Positions 38,712 through 49,404 of a DNA stretch of 64,000 nucleotides are shown piece after piece (the stretch's first letter is position 1; every line of letters starts with the position of its first letter). Location of the stretch: assembly GCA_027483665.1 (NCBI GenBank), contig JAIXUC010000029.1, positions 1 to 64,000 on the forward strand. Direction: 5' to 3'. Below the pieces are notes generated by a model that worked only from the letters and a program-made list of their open reading frames with translations, ran no database searches and was not told where the DNA came from. This stretch comes from Comamonadaceae bacterium (lineage in GTDB: Bacteria > Pseudomonadota > Gammaproteobacteria > Burkholderiales > Burkholderiaceae_C). The position numbers and the translations under genes are program-made.

Positions 38712-39305
38712 TCAGAACGTCACGCGCGGCGCTTGCCGTTCTGCTGGGTGCTCCGTCGACTCCAGCATCGCGGCTTCTTTGAAGGTAAACAGCTTGGCAA
38801 CGACGTTGGCCGGAAACTGCTGAGCTGCGTTGTTGTAGTCCAGCACCGCGTCATTGAAGGCTTGGCGAGAAAAGCCAATGCGGTTTTCTGTGGAGGTCAG
38901 TTCCTCTGCAAACTCGCGCATGTTTTGGTCGGCCTTGAGTTCGGGGTAGGCCTCGACCACGGCCATCAAACGGCCCAAAGCGCCGCCCAACACCGCCTCG
39001 GCAGCGCCCAAAGCGGCGATGTTGCCCACGGCCATCAAGTCACCGCGTGCGGCACCCGCGGCGGCTTGCGCTTGCGAGCGCGCTTTGATGACGGCTTCCA
39101 GCGTTTCGCGTTCGTGTTGCAGGTACTTGCGCGCCGTCTCGACCAAATTCGGAATGAGGTCATAGCGGCGCTTGAGCTGCACGTCAATCTGTGCAAAAGC
39201 GTTGCTCATCGCGTTGCGCAGGCGCACGAGCTTGTTGTAGATCACCACCGCCAACAGCACAAGCGCGCCCAAGATCAGCCAAGGCACAAAAGCAGACAGC
39301 TCCAT
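38712..39305 (-). CDS. LemA family protein
   Basis: The 197 residues start MELSAFVPW (ATG 39303-39305). One N-terminal membrane helix (about 8-25) is followed by a long helical bundle with family hallmarks YNKLVRLRN, AFAQIDVQLKRRYDLIPNLV, ENRIGFSRQAFNDAVLDYN and FPANVVAKLF. The function of LemA is unknown. Pairing with the downstream M48 protease suggests a shared envelope task. Confidence 0.93.
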   Translation of the reverse strand: MELSAFVPWLILGALVLLAVVIYNKLVRLRNAMSNAFAQIDVQLKRRYDLIPNLVETARKYLQHERETLEAVIKARSQAQAAAGAARGDLMAVGNIAALGAAEAVLGGALGRLMAVVEAYPELKADQNMREFAEELTSTENRIGFSRQAFNDAVLDYNNAAQQFPANVVAKLFTFKEAAMLESTEHPAERQAPRVTF

Positions 39306-39408
39306 CTCACACCTCCCGTTGTTTTGCGGCCGAGTGTAGGTTTGTGAACAAACCACGCAAGACCTTTGATTTGCTGCACAGCTGGCGAGCGCTTCGCTGA
39401 AGGCACCT

Positions 39409-40125
39409 TCAGTTCAGCAACAAACCCTTGGTTTCGATGAAGCGCACCACCTCGGCCAGACCTTGCTGGGTTTTAAGGTTGGTCATGACGTAAGGCTTGA
39501 CGCTGCGGGCAGCGCCTGAGGCGACAACACCGGGGCTGGCGCGCATGCGCTCGGTATCAGCCGCCATCACCGCCAAATCTGCGCCCACGTGCGGCGCCAG
39601 GTCGGTTTTGTTGATCACGAACAGGTCGCTCTTGGTGATGCCGGGGCCGCCTTTGCGCGGGATTTTTTCTCCAGCGGCCACGTCAATTACGTAGATGGTG
39701 AGGTCGGAGAGTTCCGGGCTGAAGGTGGCGGCTAGGTTGTCCCCGCCCGACTCCACGAACACGATGTCGGCGTTGGGAAACTGCACCAGCATGCGGTCGA
39801 TGGCCTCCAAGTTGATGGAGGCGTCTTCTCGAATGGCGGTGTGCGGGCAGCCCCCTGTCTCCACGCCCATGATGCGCTCGGCCGGCAGCGCACCACTCAC
39901 GGTCAGCAGGCGCTGGTCTTCCTTGGTGTAGATGTCGTTGGTGATGGCCACCAAGTCCCAGCGCTCGCGCATGGCTTTGCACAGCATCTCCAGCAGCGTG
40001 GTTTTGCCAGAGCCCACCGGCCCGCCAATGCCCACGCGCAGCGGCGGCAGGTGTTTGCTGCGCCCGGCGATGCGGTGCAGGCTGGGTTTGTTGGTCGTAG
40101 GGGTGGCTGGCTGCGGTGTGTTCAT
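39409..40125 (-). CDS. ureG: Urease accessory GTPase UreG
   Basis: UreG hydrolyses GTP to drive nickel insertion into urease. The 238 residues have P-loop [15 protein letters not shown], the metal-binding CPH motif in [22 protein letters not shown] and [13 protein letters not shown]. The start is ATG 40123-40125, overlapping the ureF stop. About 30 N-terminal residues precede the G domain. It is the last gene of the operon. Confidence 0.97.
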   Translation of the reverse strand: MNTPQPATPTTNKPSLHRIAGRSKHLPPLRVGIGGPVGSGKTTLLEMLCKAMRERWDLVAITNDIYTKEDQRLLTVSGALPAERIMGVETGGCPHTAIREDASINLEAIDRMLVQFPNADIVFVESGGDNLAATFSPELSDLTIYVIDVAAGEKIPRKGGPGITKSDLFVINKTDLAPHVGADLAVMAADTERMRASPGVVASGAARSVKPYVMTNLKTQQGLAEVVRFIETKGLLLN

Positions 40126-40820
40126 GATCTGAAGAGCCTGGAGTATTGGGTTTCGTGTCGGGCCGAGAGAATGGCCAACATGGGGCTGAAGGCTTGGCGC
40201 TGCGCATGGGGTGCCAAGGCTGCATCCACACAGCGCGGCAGCATGGCCGCCAACTGTTGCAGCACACGCTGACCTGCGTTTTGGCCCAGCGGCACGGCTT
40301 TGAGCGCGGCTTGCACCATGGCCTCGCACCAGCCAAAGCCAAAAGCCAGCAGGCCGTCGCGCTCGGAGGCCGGCGTCAGGCTCAAGGCCAGCGCAAAAGA
40401 CACGGGGTAGCTGGGGTCCATGTCCGCCAGGGCTTGAATTTGTTCTGGTGCGGCGGTGTGCTGTTGGCGCAGCCACTCCAGCAGCGAGCGGCCCATTTGC
40501 TCGGTTTGCAGCCGCAACTCGGCGCTCTCGCGGGTTTGCAGCACCCAGGCGTTGACCTCGCGCACCTGAGCCCAATCTCCCGTGCGCCAGCCGCGCCAAG
40601 CGTCTCGCAGCGCGGGCAGTTCGCTGCGTTGCAAACACAGCTCAGCTTGCGCCAACAGCCAGCGCGCGGTGCTGGCTTCGTCGTGAACGTGGCCCGCGTC
40701 CACCGCAGCTTCCAGCCCTTCGGAGTAAGAAAAGCCGCCGATGGGCAAGGCGGGCGAGGCCAGCCAGATCAGCGACAACAGACCCGCCGTGGCCGGTGCT
40801 GCGGCCGCAGGATCAGCCAT
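40122..40820 (-). CDS. ureF: Urease accessory protein UreF
   Basis: UreF is the helical accessory protein that gates UreG activity in the activation complex. The 232 residues contain [21 protein letters not shown], the family hallmark. The start is ATG 40818-40820 (MADPAAAA), overlapping the end of ureE by 8 bp; the longer open frame upstream is only the ureE His-tail read in another frame. Confidence 0.96.
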   Translation of the reverse strand: MADPAAAAPATAGLLSLIWLASPALPIGGFSYSEGLEAAVDAGHVHDEASTARWLLAQAELCLQRSELPALRDAWRGWRTGDWAQVREVNAWVLQTRESAELRLQTEQMGRSLLEWLRQQHTAAPEQIQALADMDPSYPVSFALALSLTPASERDGLLAFGFGWCEAMVQAALKAVPLGQNAGQRVLQQLAAMLPRCVDAALAPHAQRQAFSPMLAILSARHETQYSRLFRS

Positions 40821-41346
40821 GCTGGTGGCGGTGGTCATGGCCGTGGTCATGGTCATGGTCATGCCCGTGGCCCGAGGCATGCGCGTGACCGTGGTCGCCA
40901 TACGCGCCGGCTTCTGGCTCAAAAACCGCGTCGCTGGCGGTCACGATGAGGTGCATGCGCCGCAGCATCTCGGCCAGCACGTGGTCTGGCTCGATCTTCA
41001 GATGGTCGGCGCGCAGCTCGATGGGCACATGCCGGTTGCCCAGGTGGTAGGCAGCGCGGGTCAGGTCGAAAGGCGTGCCGTGGCTTTTGCAGTGGGTGAT
41101 CACCAACACCGGCTGGGGCGCGGCCTCCACCCGAATGAGTGAGCCGTCTTCTGCCACCAGCACGTCGCCGCCGCGCACCACTTGCCCCCGCTCCAAAAAA
41201 ACACCCAGTCGGCGCCCCTGCGAGTCGGTGGCCTCGAAGCGGCTTTTCTGGCGCACATCCCAGTCGAGGCAAACGACGGCGGCGCGACGCACCAAGACGG
41301 AAGCCAAGCCCTGGCCAGATGGGAGGAGTTTGTTGATGGTCAGCAT
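40813..41346 (-). CDS. ureE: Urease accessory nickel chaperone UreE
   Basis: UreE carries nickel to the urease apoprotein. Of the 177 residues, the N-terminal domain (about 1-75) and the metal-binding C-terminal domain with the [11 protein letters not shown] segment are standard. The last 27 residues form a tail with 12 histidines alternating with Asp and Gly, ideal for nickel storage. The tail is encoded by ggtcat-like hexamer repeats around 40830-40870. Confidence 0.97.
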   Translation of the reverse strand: MLTINKLLPSGQGLASVLVRRAAVVCLDWDVRQKSRFEATDSQGRRLGVFLERGQVVRGGDVLVAEDGSLIRVEAAPQPVLVITHCKSHGTPFDLTRAAYHLGNRHVPIELRADHLKIEPDHVLAEMLRRMHLIVTASDAVFEPEAGAYGDHGHAHASGHGHDHDHDHGHDHRHQHG

Positions 41347-41409
41347 GCGGCTAATGTATCGATGCCAGTTGTCTCGGCTGGCACCGCCGGGGCCATGACC
41401 GCGCCCGTC

Positions 41410-43161
41410 TCAGAACAAAAAATAGCGCTGCGCCATCGGCAATTCGGTGGCCGGCTCGCAGGTCAGCAATTGGCCGTCGGCGCGCACGGCGTAGGTTTGG
41501 GCGTCGATGTCCATGGCCGGGGTGTAGGCGTTGTGGACCATGTCGCGCTTCTTCACGTTGCGGCAGGCCTTCACCGCCACGGCGGTCTTCTTCAGGCCGT
41601 ATTGCGCCGGCTTGCCTTGAGCGATGGCGGCCTGCGAGACAAATGTCAGCGAGCAAGCCGCGAGCGCACCGCCGAAGGCTGCGAATTGCGGGCGGTAGTG
41701 CACCGGCTGCGGCGTGGGGATGGAAGCGTTGGGGTCGCCCATGGCGGCCATGGCGACCAAGCCGCCCTTCAACACCAGCGAAGGTTTGACGCCGAAGAAG
41801 GCGGGCTTCCACAGCACCAGATCAGCCCACTTGCCCACTTCGATGGAACCCACCTCGTGCGCAAAGCCGTGGGTGAGTGCTGGGTTGATGCTGAGCTTGG
41901 CCACGTAGCGTTTGGCACGGGCGTTGTCGCAGCGCGCCGTGTCGCCGTCCATGCCGCCGGGCTGCCCGGCGCTGGGTAGGCTGCCGCGCTGCACCTTCAT
42001 CTTGTGCGCGGTTTGCCAGCAGCGGGTGATGACCTCGCCCACGCGGCCCATGGCTTGGCTGTCGGAGCTGAACATGCTGATGGCACCCAGGTCGTGCAGG
42101 ATGTCTTCAGCAGCAATGGTTTCCTTGCGGATGCGGCTCTCGGCAAAAGCCAAGTCTTCGGCGATGCCTGCATCGAGGTGATGGCACACCATCAGCATGT
42201 CCACGTGCTCGTCGAGCGTGTTGATGGTGTAGGGCCGCGTCGGGTTGGTCGAAGATGGCAGCACATTGGCCTCACCCACCACCTTCATGATGTCCGGCGC
42301 ATGCCCGCCGCCTGCGCCTTCGGTGTGAAAGCTGTGGATGGTGCGGCCCTTGAAGGCGGCCACGGTGTCTTCGACAAAACCGCTTTCGTTGAGCGTGTCG
42401 GTGTGGATGGCGATTTGCGTGTCGGTGTCTTCTGCCACCGACAGCGCGCAGTCGATGGCAGCGGGTGTCGTGCCCCAGTCTTCGTGCAGCTTCAAGCCGA
42501 TGGCACCGGCTTCGATTTGCTGCTTCAAGGCGGGCTGCAAGCTGGCGTTGCCCTTGCCCAGAAAGCCCAAGTTCATGGGGAATGCTTCAGCGGCCTGCAG
42601 CATCAACTCGATGTGCTTGGGGCCCGGCGTGCAGGTGGTGGCGAAGGTGCCGGTGGCAGGGCCGGTGCCGCCGCCAGTCATGGTGGTCACGCCGGAAGAC
42701 AGCGCTTCTTCGATCTGCTGCGCGCAAATGAAGTGGATGTGCGTGTCGATGGCACCCGGCGTGACGATCATGCCCTCGCCCGCGATGATTTCTGTGCCTG
42801 GGCCGATGACGATGTCGACGCCCGGCTGGACATCCGGGTTGCCGGCTTTGCCAATGCCCACGATGCGGTGCGCGCGGATGCCGATGTCGGCCTTCACGAT
42901 GCCCCAGTGGTCCAGGATGACCGCGTTGGTGATGACGCAGTCCACCGCGTCCATGGCGCCAGGGCCGTTGACCTGCTGCGACTGGCCCATGCCGTCGCGG
43001 ATGGTTTTGCCGCCGCCGAACTTCACCTCTTCACCGTAGCCACCGGCTTTGAGCGTGAAGTCTTTTTCAATCTCGATCACCAGGGCCGTGTCGGCCAAGC
43101 GCAGGCGGTCGCCCACCGTGGGGCCGAACATTTCGGCGTAAGCGCGGCGTCCGATCTTCAC
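41410..43161 (-). CDS. ureC: Urease alpha subunit
   Basis: UreC is the catalytic subunit that hydrolyses urea to ammonia and carbamate at a dinuclear nickel site. The 583 residues contain the HIHF nickel ligands (IDTHIHF), the carbamylated lysine in GLKLHEDWG, and the active-site flap [13 protein letters not shown]. The protein is slightly longer than typical (about 567-570) because of a Gly/Pro-rich insertion around residues 390-405 ([12 protein letters not shown]). It overlaps ureB by 4 bp. Confidence 0.98.
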   Translation of the reverse strand: MKIGRRAYAEMFGPTVGDRLRLADTALVIEIEKDFTLKAGGYGEEVKFGGGKTIRDGMGQSQQVNGPGAMDAVDCVITNAVILDHWGIVKADIGIRAHRIVGIGKAGNPDVQPGVDIVIGPGTEIIAGEGMIVTPGAIDTHIHFICAQQIEEALSSGVTTMTGGGTGPATGTFATTCTPGPKHIELMLQAAEAFPMNLGFLGKGNASLQPALKQQIEAGAIGLKLHEDWGTTPAAIDCALSVAEDTDTQIAIHTDTLNESGFVEDTVAAFKGRTIHSFHTEGAGGGHAPDIMKVVGEANVLPSSTNPTRPYTINTLDEHVDMLMVCHHLDAGIAEDLAFAESRIRKETIAAEDILHDLGAISMFSSDSQAMGRVGEVITRCWQTAHKMKVQRGSLPSAGQPGGMDGDTARCDNARAKRYVAKLSINPALTHGFAHEVGSIEVGKWADLVLWKPAFFGVKPSLVLKGGLVAMAAMGDPNASIPTPQPVHYRPQFAAFGGALAACSLTFVSQAAIAQGKPAQYGLKKTAVAVKACRNVKKRDMVHNAYTPAMDIDAQTYAVRADGQLLTCEPATELPMAQRYFLF

Positions 43162-43481
43162 AGCGCGCCCATGACCTGGCCACGAAAGCCGAAAACTCGG
43201 CGCGCGCCGGCGTACTCGACCAGTTCCACGGTGCGTTGCTGGCCGGGCTCGAAGCGCACCGCAGTACCAGAGGCGATGTGCAAGCGCATGCCGCGTGCTG
43301 CGGCGCGGTCAAAGTCCAGTGCGCCGTTGGTCTCTGCAAAGTGGTAGTGCGAGCCGACCTGAATGGGCCGATCGCTGGCGTTGCGCACCACCAGCTTCAA
43401 GGTGCGCCTGCCAGGGTTGAGTGCCAGCTCGCCATCGGCTGGGAACAATTCGCCGGGAATGAGGGGAGTGCTGGAGGCCAT
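43158..43481 (-). CDS. ureB: Urease beta subunit
   Basis: The 107 residues start [18 protein letters not shown] and contain [17 protein letters not shown] and [16 protein letters not shown], the typical UreB segments. It is a structural subunit of the urease trimer. It lies 12 bp downstream of ureJ and overlaps ureC. Confidence 0.97.
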   Translation of the reverse strand: MASSTPLIPGELFPADGELALNPGRRTLKLVVRNASDRPIQVGSHYHFAETNGALDFDRAAARGMRLHIASGTAVRFEPGQQRTVELVEYAGARRVFGFRGQVMGAL

Positions 43482-43493
43482 CGCAGGGTGTCC

Positions 43494-44114
43494 TCAGGCC
43501 AGACCGGCCAGCATGTAGACACCCAGGCCCGCCACCACTGCACCTACGCTGCGCGCCAGCCACAAGCTGCGCGCTTGGCCGAAGTGGCCCAAAGCCATGC
43601 CCGCCAAGTGCAGCGCTGCGGTGCTGGCCAGCATGCCCACTAAAGCCCAGGCCGTGTTGCCGCCTGCCAGCTCAGCGCCGTGGGCCACGCCGTGAAACAC
43701 GGCAAAGGTGCCGACCAAAGCCACCGCAGCGGCCACTTGCAGCCTTTGCCGCGCACAGATCAGCAAGCCCATCACCAACACCGAGGCAGCGATCATGGGC
43801 TCGATAGCGGGCACTGCCACGCCTGTTGCGCCCAAGAGCGCACCACACAACAGCATGAGCACAAAGGCGACTGGCCCGAGCCAGGCGGGCCGCAGCACCA
43901 GCGCGCTCCACACGCCGACAGCCAGCATGGCGGCCAAGTGGTCCAGACCGGTCAGCGGGTGCAGCAGGCCGTCAAAAAAACCGTGGTGCGCAGCGCCGTC
44001 GGCACCGGTGTGGGCCAAGGCCGGCAGCGCGGCACCCGCGATGAGGGCAAGCAGGATCGGCCGCGCAGCGCGAAGGCTATGGGCCGGTGGTCGGTGGAGG
44101 GGCTTGGCGGACAT
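43494..44114 (-). CDS. ureJ: HupE/UreJ family membrane protein
   Basis: The 206 residues have an N-terminal signal segment ending ALPALAH, the family motif GLLHPLTGLDHLAAMLAVG (histidines likely bind metal) and about six hydrophobic segments. HupE/UreJ proteins are thought to carry nickel into the cell. Its position between ureA and ureB fits a nickel supply role for urease. The 110 bp between ureA and ureJ hold no feature I can name. Confidence 0.93.
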   Translation of the reverse strand: MSAKPLHRPPAHSLRAARPILLALIAGAALPALAHTGADGAAHHGFFDGLLHPLTGLDHLAAMLAVGVWSALVLRPAWLGPVAFVLMLLCGALLGATGVAVPAIEPMIAASVLVMGLLICARQRLQVAAAVALVGTFAVFHGVAHGAELAGGNTAWALVGMLASTAALHLAGMALGHFGQARSLWLARSVGAVVAGLGVYMLAGLA

Positions 44115-44224
44115 GCGGCGTGTTCCAGGTGAGGGGGTCGGCTGGTGTCAGGTCGGGTAGAGCGAGGCGGTCTGGGAAGGATCGGGTTTGGCGAAGCTGG
44201 GTGCGGTCAGATCACAAGTGAGCG

Positions 44225-44527
44225 TCAAGGAATCGGCTGGTGCACCGTGACGAGCTTGGTGCCGTCGGGGAAGGTGGCTTCGACCTGAATGTCGGGAATC
44301 ATCTCGGCCACTCCCTCCATCACATCGGCGCGGGTGAGTACCTCGCGCCCGGCGCTCATGAGTTGCGCCACGGTGCGGCCATCGCGTGCACCTTCCATGA
44401 CAGCCGCCGTGATCAGCGCCACGGCCTCGGGGTAGTTCAGCTTGAGCCCGCGCGCACGCCGCCGTTCGGCCAACAAGGCTGCCGTGAAGATGAGCAGCTT
44501 GTCTTTTTCGCGCGGGGTCAGTTCCAT
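44225..44527 (-). CDS. ureA: Urease gamma subunit
   Basis: The 100 residues are a canonical Ure[34 protein letters not shown], and the end VTVHQPIP. It is the first urease gene here. No ureD precedes it: 74 bp upstream, on the opposite strand, begins the permease-kinase fusion. The urease promoter must therefore lie in 44528-44601 or inside that gene. Confidence 0.98.
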   Translation of the reverse strand: MELTPREKDKLLIFTAALLAERRRARGLKLNYPEAVALITAAVMEGARDGRTVAQLMSAGREVLTRADVMEGVAEMIPDIQVEATFPDGTKLVTVHQPIP

Positions 44528-44601
44528 GCTGGGCTCAGAGCAAGCCCCGTGCCCGGGAAGGGGATCGCTGCTTGTGGCACAGAAACTGCACCAAGCCCAG
44601 C

Positions 44602-47600
44602 ATGAGCGATGCCCTGGCAGACGTCGGACGCCCGCAGGCGCCGCAGCGGGTCATCAAGATCCGGCGTGACTACAACCACTGGGTCGGCAGCGAGACCATG
44701 GAGGACTACGCGCTGCGCTACACGCCGCAGCGCTTTCGCAAGTGGTCCGAGTCTCGGGTGGCGCACACCGCTTTTGGGGCCGCTTCCTTCCTCATCTTGG
44801 AGGCCGTGGGCGCCACCTTGCTGGTGCAGTACGGATTTCTCAACGCCTTCTGGGCGATCTTGGCCACCGGGCTCATCATTTTTCTGGCGGGCTGGCCCAT
44901 CAGCGTGTATGCCGCACGCTACGGTGTCGACATGGACCTGCTCACACGCGGCGCTGGATTTGGCTATTTGGGCTCGACCATCACCTCGCTCATCTACGCC
45001 TCGTTCACCTTCATCTTCTTTGCGCTCGAAGCGGCTGTCATGGCTTATGCGCTGGAGCTGGCGCTCGACATTCCGCCGGCCTGGGGCTATCTGATCTGCT
45101 CTCTGGTGGTGATTCCCCTGGTGACTCACGGCGTGTCGGTCATCAGCCGCCTGCAGTTGTGGACGCAGGGCGTTTGGTTGGTGATGTTGATCGTGCCCTA
45201 CGCGGCCGTGTTGATGCACGATGCTGGTGCGTTCTCTGGCTTGGTGCACTACGCTGGTGAGGACGGCCAAGGTGGCACCTTTCAGTGGCACCTCTTTGGC
45301 GCGGCACTGACTGTGGGTGTGGCGCTCATGACCCAAATGGGCGAACAGGCCGACTACCTGCGTTTCATGCCGGCGGAGCAGCCGGGTCGCCGCTGGCGCT
45401 GGTGGGCTGGTGTGTTGGCCGGTGGCCCAGGCTGGGTGCTGCTGGGCGTGGCCAAGATGCTGGGCGGCGCTGCATTGGCTTGGCTGGCCATCCAGCTCAT
45501 GGTGCCCACCGACCGCGCGGTGGACCCCAACCAGATGTACCTGGCCGCTTACCAATACGTGTTCCCGCAGTACGGCTGGGCGGTGGCGGCCACGGCGATC
45601 TTCGTCGTGGTCTCGCAGCTCAAGATCAACGTCACCAATGCCTATGCCGGCTCGCTGGCCTGGAGCAACTTTTTCTCGCGCCTGACGCACAGCCACCCGG
45701 GCCGGGTGGTGTGGGTGGTGTTCAACACGGCCATTGCCTTTGTGCTCATGGAGATGGAGGTGTTCCAGGCGCTGGGTCGGGTGCTGGGGCTGTACTCCAA
45801 CATCGCGATTGCCTGGATGATGGCCGTGGTGGCCGACTTGGTCATCAACAAGCCGCTGGGCCTGTCGCCCAAGGGCATCGAGTTCAAGCGTGCGCACCTC
45901 TACGACATCAACCCCGTGGGCGTGGGCGCCATGGGCCTGGCCTCGGTGCTGTCCATCAGCGCTTACTTGGGGGCATTCGGTCCGATGGCGCAGGCCTTCT
46001 CGGCCATCGTCGCGCTGGTCACGGCCATGGTGACTTCGCCACTCATCGCCTGGGCCACGCGTGGGCGCTATTACTTGGCGCGCACCTCGACGGCTGAGCC
46101 CTCTGAGCCGCTTCATCCCGCTCACCCAGCCTCCTCGGCTGCAGCGGGGCAAGCCGTCGAAGACACTGCCGATCCAGCGCACGCATCAGGCTCTTACCAG
46201 CGATGGCGCATGAGCACCTGCGTGATTTGTGAGCGCGCCTACGAAGGCCCGGACATGGCGCACTGCCCGGCTTACCAAGGCCCCATCTGCTCTTTGTGCT
46301 GCACGCTGGACGCCCGGTGTGGCGACTTGTGCAAGCCCGAGGCGCATTTCTCGGCGCAATGGCAGGCGCTGCTGCAACGCCTGCTGCCTGCCCGCCTGTG
46401 GCCTTTGCTCGACCGGGGCTTGGGGCACTTTGTCTTGCTCATGGGGCTCATCACACCCTTGTTGGCGGCCTTGTTTGCGCTGCTCTACCAGCAGGCCACA
46501 GCCGATGTGACCATGAGCGCGCAACAGGTACAGGCCTTGCGCGACGGCATGCTCAAGGCTTATTTGGCGCTGCTGCTGCTGGGGGGCGTGGTGGCTTGGT
46601 GGCTGGTGCTGGCGCAAAAGAGCCGTGCGGTGGCGCAAGAGGAATCGAACCGCCAAACGCACTTGTTGATGCGTGAGATCGCGCTGCACCGCCAGACCGA
46701 CATGGCCTTGCAGCAAGCCCGCCAAGTGGCAGAGGCCGCACGCCGCCAGGCCGACTCCGCCAACTTGGCCAAAAGTCGCTACTTGAGCGCCATGAGCCAC
46801 GAGTTGCGCACACCGCTCAACAGCATCTTGGGCTATGCGCAACTCATGGGCGCAGATCCCGAGGTTCCGCCGCATCGGCTGCAAGCGGTGCAGGTCATCC
46901 AGCGCAGCGGTGAGCACTTGCTGCAACTCATGGAAGGCACGCTGGACATCGCACGCATCGAGGCGGGCAAGCTCAGCCTGGACATGCGACCCATGGCTCT
47001 CGGGCCCTGCATCGACGAGCTGATGGCCTTGTTCGAACCGCAAGCGCAGGCCAAGGGCTTGGTGCTGCGCTGTGAAGTGGAAGGCAACTTGCCGCAGCGC
47101 GTGCGTGCCGACGAAAAGCGCTTGCGGCAAATCCTCATCAACCTGTTGGGCAACGCGGTGAAATTCACCGAGCAAGGGCAGGTGGTGCTGCGCGTGCGCT
47201 ACGCCCGAGAAATGGCGCACTTAGAGGTGCAAGACAGCGGCCCCGGTTTGTCGCCAGAACAAATCGCCACCGTATTCGAGCCCTTCACGCGCGCCGTGCC
47301 CGCAGGCTCATTGGTGCCAGGTTCGGGCTTGGGCCTGACGATGGCGCGCATGCTGACCGACTTGATGGGTGGCGAGTTGCAGGTCAGCAGCGCGCCCGGC
47401 CAAGGCACCGTGTTTAGGCTGCGCCTGTTCCTGCCCGAAGTGTCTGTGGCGACCATCTCGCCATTGCCCGCTGTGCCTCTGCTGGAGCGCTTTCGCCCTC
47501 CGCTTTCGGGCACGAAGGCCAAGCGCCGGGTGCTGGTGGTGGACAACGAAGAGGCCGACCGCGAGTTGCTGGTGCAACTGCTGGCTCCGCTGGGTTTCGC

Positions 47601-48279
47601 CATCGACACCGCTGCGAGCGGTCATGAAGCGCTGGCCTGGCTGGAATCCCACCCCGAGTCCGCGCCGGACGTCGTGCTGATGGATTTGGCCATGCCCGGC
47701 ATCGACGGCTGGGAGACCATTCGCCGCTTGCGCTTGCGCCCCGGCCCTCAGCCGGCCGTGGCGGTGGTGTCTGCCAATGCCTTCGAGCGCGCTGCTGACA
47801 ACCCCATGGGCATTGCGCCAGAAGATTTCATCGTCAAGCCGGTGCGGCACGCAGAGTTACTCGACTGGCTGGAGCGGCACTTGGCGCAGCCCGAGCGCCC
47901 TGTCGCCCAAGCCGCACCAGCAGCGCCAACCGCGCCAACCGCGCAGGGCATGCCAAGTACCCCAAGCGCTCCAAGTGCACAGAACACCGCGGAAGTGCCC
48001 ACGGCAACACCTGAGGCTGTAGGCTTCAGCGCCCTGCCCAGCACGGACCAACTCGATGCTTTGTTGAGCCTGGTACGCATGGGCTACTACCGTGGCATCT
48101 TGAACCACCTCGACGCCATGGAAGCAGGCTTGCCCCCAGGCGCCGACTTTGTTCGGCGCTTGCGCACCCAAGCGCAGGCTTACCAATTCGACGCCATGCA
48201 GCGCGTTTTGCTTCAAGCCCTCGCGTTCAGCGGGCGGGAGTACGGCGGAGATGACAGCCCGCCAGAATCAGCCGCCTGA
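44602..48279 (+). CDS. Permease-sensor kinase fusion: NCS1-like transporter + Cys-rich module + histidine kinase + receiver
   Basis: This 1225-residue inner-membrane protein starts at ATG 44602 (MSDALADV). Residues about 30-490 form a permease of some 12 helices resembling purine/cytosine (NCS1) permeases ([27 protein letters not shown]). A Pro/Ala-rich linker leads to eight cysteines at 540-577 (CVIC...CSLCC...CGDLC). Two more helices follow at about 610-629 and 653-672. The kinase has phospho-acceptor His733 ([11 protein letters not shown]), N-box Asn851, DSGPGL and GSGLGL. The receiver has Asp1028 and Lys1079. About 90 helical residues close the protein after a Pro/Ala/Thr linker. It diverges from ureA and precedes its likely partner regulator by 2 bp. 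The ligand is unknown; nitrogenous compounds are suggested by the urease neighbourhood. Confidence 0.88.
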   Translation: MSDALADVGRPQAPQRVIKIRRDYNHWVGSETMEDYALRYTPQRFRKWSESRVAHTAFGAASFLILEAVGATLLVQYGFLNAFWAILATGLIIFLAGWPISVYAARYGVDMDLLTRGAGFGYLGSTITSLIYASFTFIFFALEAAVMAYALELALDIPPAWGYLICSLVVIPLVTHGVSVISRLQLWTQGVWLVMLIVPYAAVLMHDAGAFSGLVHYAGEDGQGGTFQWHLFGAALTVGVALMTQMGEQADYLRFMPAEQPGRRWRWWAGVLAGGPGWVLLGVAKMLGGAALAWLAIQLMVPTDRAVDPNQMYLAAYQYVFPQYGWAVAATAIFVVVSQLKINVTNAYAGSLAWSNFFSRLTHSHPGRVVWVVFNTAIAFVLMEMEVFQALGRVLGLYSNIAIAWMMAVVADLVINKPLGLSPKGIEFKRAHLYDINPVGVGAMGLASVLSISAYLGAFGPMAQAFSAIVALVTAMVTSPLIAWATRGRYYLARTSTAEPSEPLHPAHPASSAAAGQAVEDTADPAHASGSYQRWRMSTCVICERAYEGPDMAHCPAYQGPICSLCCTLDARCGDLCKPEAHFSAQWQALLQRLLPARLWPLLDRGLGHFVLLMGLITPLLAALFALLYQQATADVTMSAQQVQALRDGMLKAYLALLLLGGVVAWWLVLAQKSRAVAQEESNRQTHLLMREIALHRQTDMALQQARQVAEAARRQADSANLAKSRYLSAMSHELRTPLNSILGYAQLMGADPEVPPHRLQAVQVIQRSGEHLLQLMEGTLDIARIEAGKLSLDMRPMALGPCIDELMALFEPQAQAKGLVLRCEVEGNLPQRVRADEKRLRQILINLLGNAVKFTEQGQVVLRVRYAREMAHLEVQDSGPGLSPEQIATVFEPFTRAVPAGSLVPGSGLGLTMARMLTDLMGGELQVSSAPGQGTVFRLRLFLPEVSVATISPLPAVPLLERFRPPLSGTKAKRRVLVVDNEEADRELLVQLLAPLGFAIDTAASGHEALAWLESHPESAPDVVLMDLAMPGIDGWETIRRLRLRPGPQPAVAVVSANAFERAADNPMGIAPEDFIVKPVRHAELLDWLERHLAQPERPVAQAAPAAPTAPTAQGMPSTPSAPSAQNTAEVPTATPEAVGFSALPSTDQLDALLSLVRMGYYRGILNHLDAMEAGLPPGADFVRRLRTQAQAYQFDAMQRVLLQALAFSGREYGGDDSPPESAA

Positions 48280-48281
48280 AC

Positions 48282-49352
48282 ATGGCCCACTCACCCATGA
48301 CCGAGCACCACACGATCGACCGCAGCGTCAGCGACGTGGTGCTGATCGTGGACGACATGCCGGGCAACCTGTCCATGCTGCACGACGCGCTTGAAGAGTC
48401 GGGCTACACCGTGCTGCTGGCCACCAGCGGCGAGGCAGCACTCGCCAGTGCGGGGCAGGCGGTGCCCGACATCGTCTTGCTCGATGCGCTCATGCCTGGC
48501 ATGGATGGCTTTGAGGTGGCACGCAGGCTCAAGGCGACGCCGCATACCGCGCACATTCCCATCGTTTTCATGACAGGTCTGACCGAGACCGAGCACTTGG
48601 TGGCCGCGTTCGAAGCGGGCGGTGCCGATTACGTCACCAAGCCGGTGCGGCCCTTGGAGGTGTTGGCGCGCATGGCCGCGCACCTGCAGGGCGCTCGCCA
48701 AGCCCGGCAAGCCCGTAACGCGCTGGACGCTTTTGGCTACGCCAGCATGACCGTGCGCGCTGAAGATGGTCGCGTCATGTGGCAAACGCCTTTGGCACGC
48801 GGGCTGTTGGCGCGTTACTTCGCCGAGGGCTCGCCGCCCGGCCAGTTGCGCGTGCCGCAGACGGTGTTGCAGTGGTTGCAAGCGCACGCCATGCCCGGCG
48901 CTGCTCCACCAATGGGCCTGGAGATGGGCATGGACGCTGCCGCTCCACCCAGCGAAGCAGCTGTATCCAGCGAGCTGGGCGAAACCCTCAGCTTGCCCCT
49001 GGTGGTCACGCAAGGCGCGAGCCGACTGGAGCTGCGCCTGCATGCACCCGCTGGCCCTGGCGGCGAGGAAGACCTCGATTGGTTGATCGTCATGCGCGAG
49101 GTGTCCGACACCGCCGTGATCGACTCGATGGTGCACGCCTTCGGCCTGACCGCACGCGAGGCCGAGGTGCTGTATTGGGTGGTCAAAGGCAAGACCAACC
49201 GCGACATTGGCGACATCTTGGGCTCCAGCCCCGCCACCGTGAAAAAGCAACTCGAACACGTGTTTGTGAAGCTGGGTGTGGAGACGCGCACTGCAGCGGC
49301 CGGTGTGGCGCTGCGCCGCATACGGGCACTACAACCGCAGTTCGGCGGCTGA
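48282..49352 (+). CDS. Response regulator with LuxR-type DNA-binding domain
   Basis: The 356 residues have an N-terminal receiver with acidic pocket VDD (24-25), phospho-acceptor Asp68 (LLDALMPGMDG) and Lys120 (YVTKPVRP). A central region of about 130 residues, PAS-like in position but not recognised, follows. The LuxR/FixJ helix-turn-helix is at about 285-345 (LTAREAEVLYWVVKGKTNRDIGDIL). Its start lies 2 bp after the permease-kinase stop, so it is the cognate output by context; an internal ATG at 48297 is possible. Likely targets are the divergent urease operon or its own promoter. Read-through into the thi operon is blocked only by the riboswitch expression platform. Confidence 0.92.
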   Translation: MAHSPMTEHHTIDRSVSDVVLIVDDMPGNLSMLHDALEESGYTVLLATSGEAALASAGQAVPDIVLLDALMPGMDGFEVARRLKATPHTAHIPIVFMTGLTETEHLVAAFEAGGADYVTKPVRPLEVLARMAAHLQGARQARQARNALDAFGYASMTVRAEDGRVMWQTPLARGLLARYFAEGSPPGQLRVPQTVLQWLQAHAMPGAAPPMGLEMGMDAAAPPSEAAVSSELGETLSLPLVVTQGASRLELRLHAPAGPGGEEDLDWLIVMREVSDTAVIDSMVHAFGLTAREAEVLYWVVKGKTNRDIGDILGSSPATVKKQLEHVFVKLGVETRTAAAGVALRRIRALQPQFGG

Positions 49353-49404
49353 TCGCCCGCGGCTAACCCGCACCTATACTCCGCCCGCGCTGGCAACGGC
49401 GCAT

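Noticed and set aside
39397-39412. Terminator at the end of ureG (ctgaag/cttcag hairpin)
   Set aside because: The stem is only 6 bp and is not followed by a T run.
42004-43347. A 447-codon open frame antisense to ureC and ureB
   Set aside because: Shadow of ureC; the protein is His/Val/Gly-rich with no recognisable motif.
44518-46182. A 554-codon open frame antisense to the permease half of the fusion protein
   Set aside because: Shadow frame; it would also overlap ureA's upstream region and has no domain.
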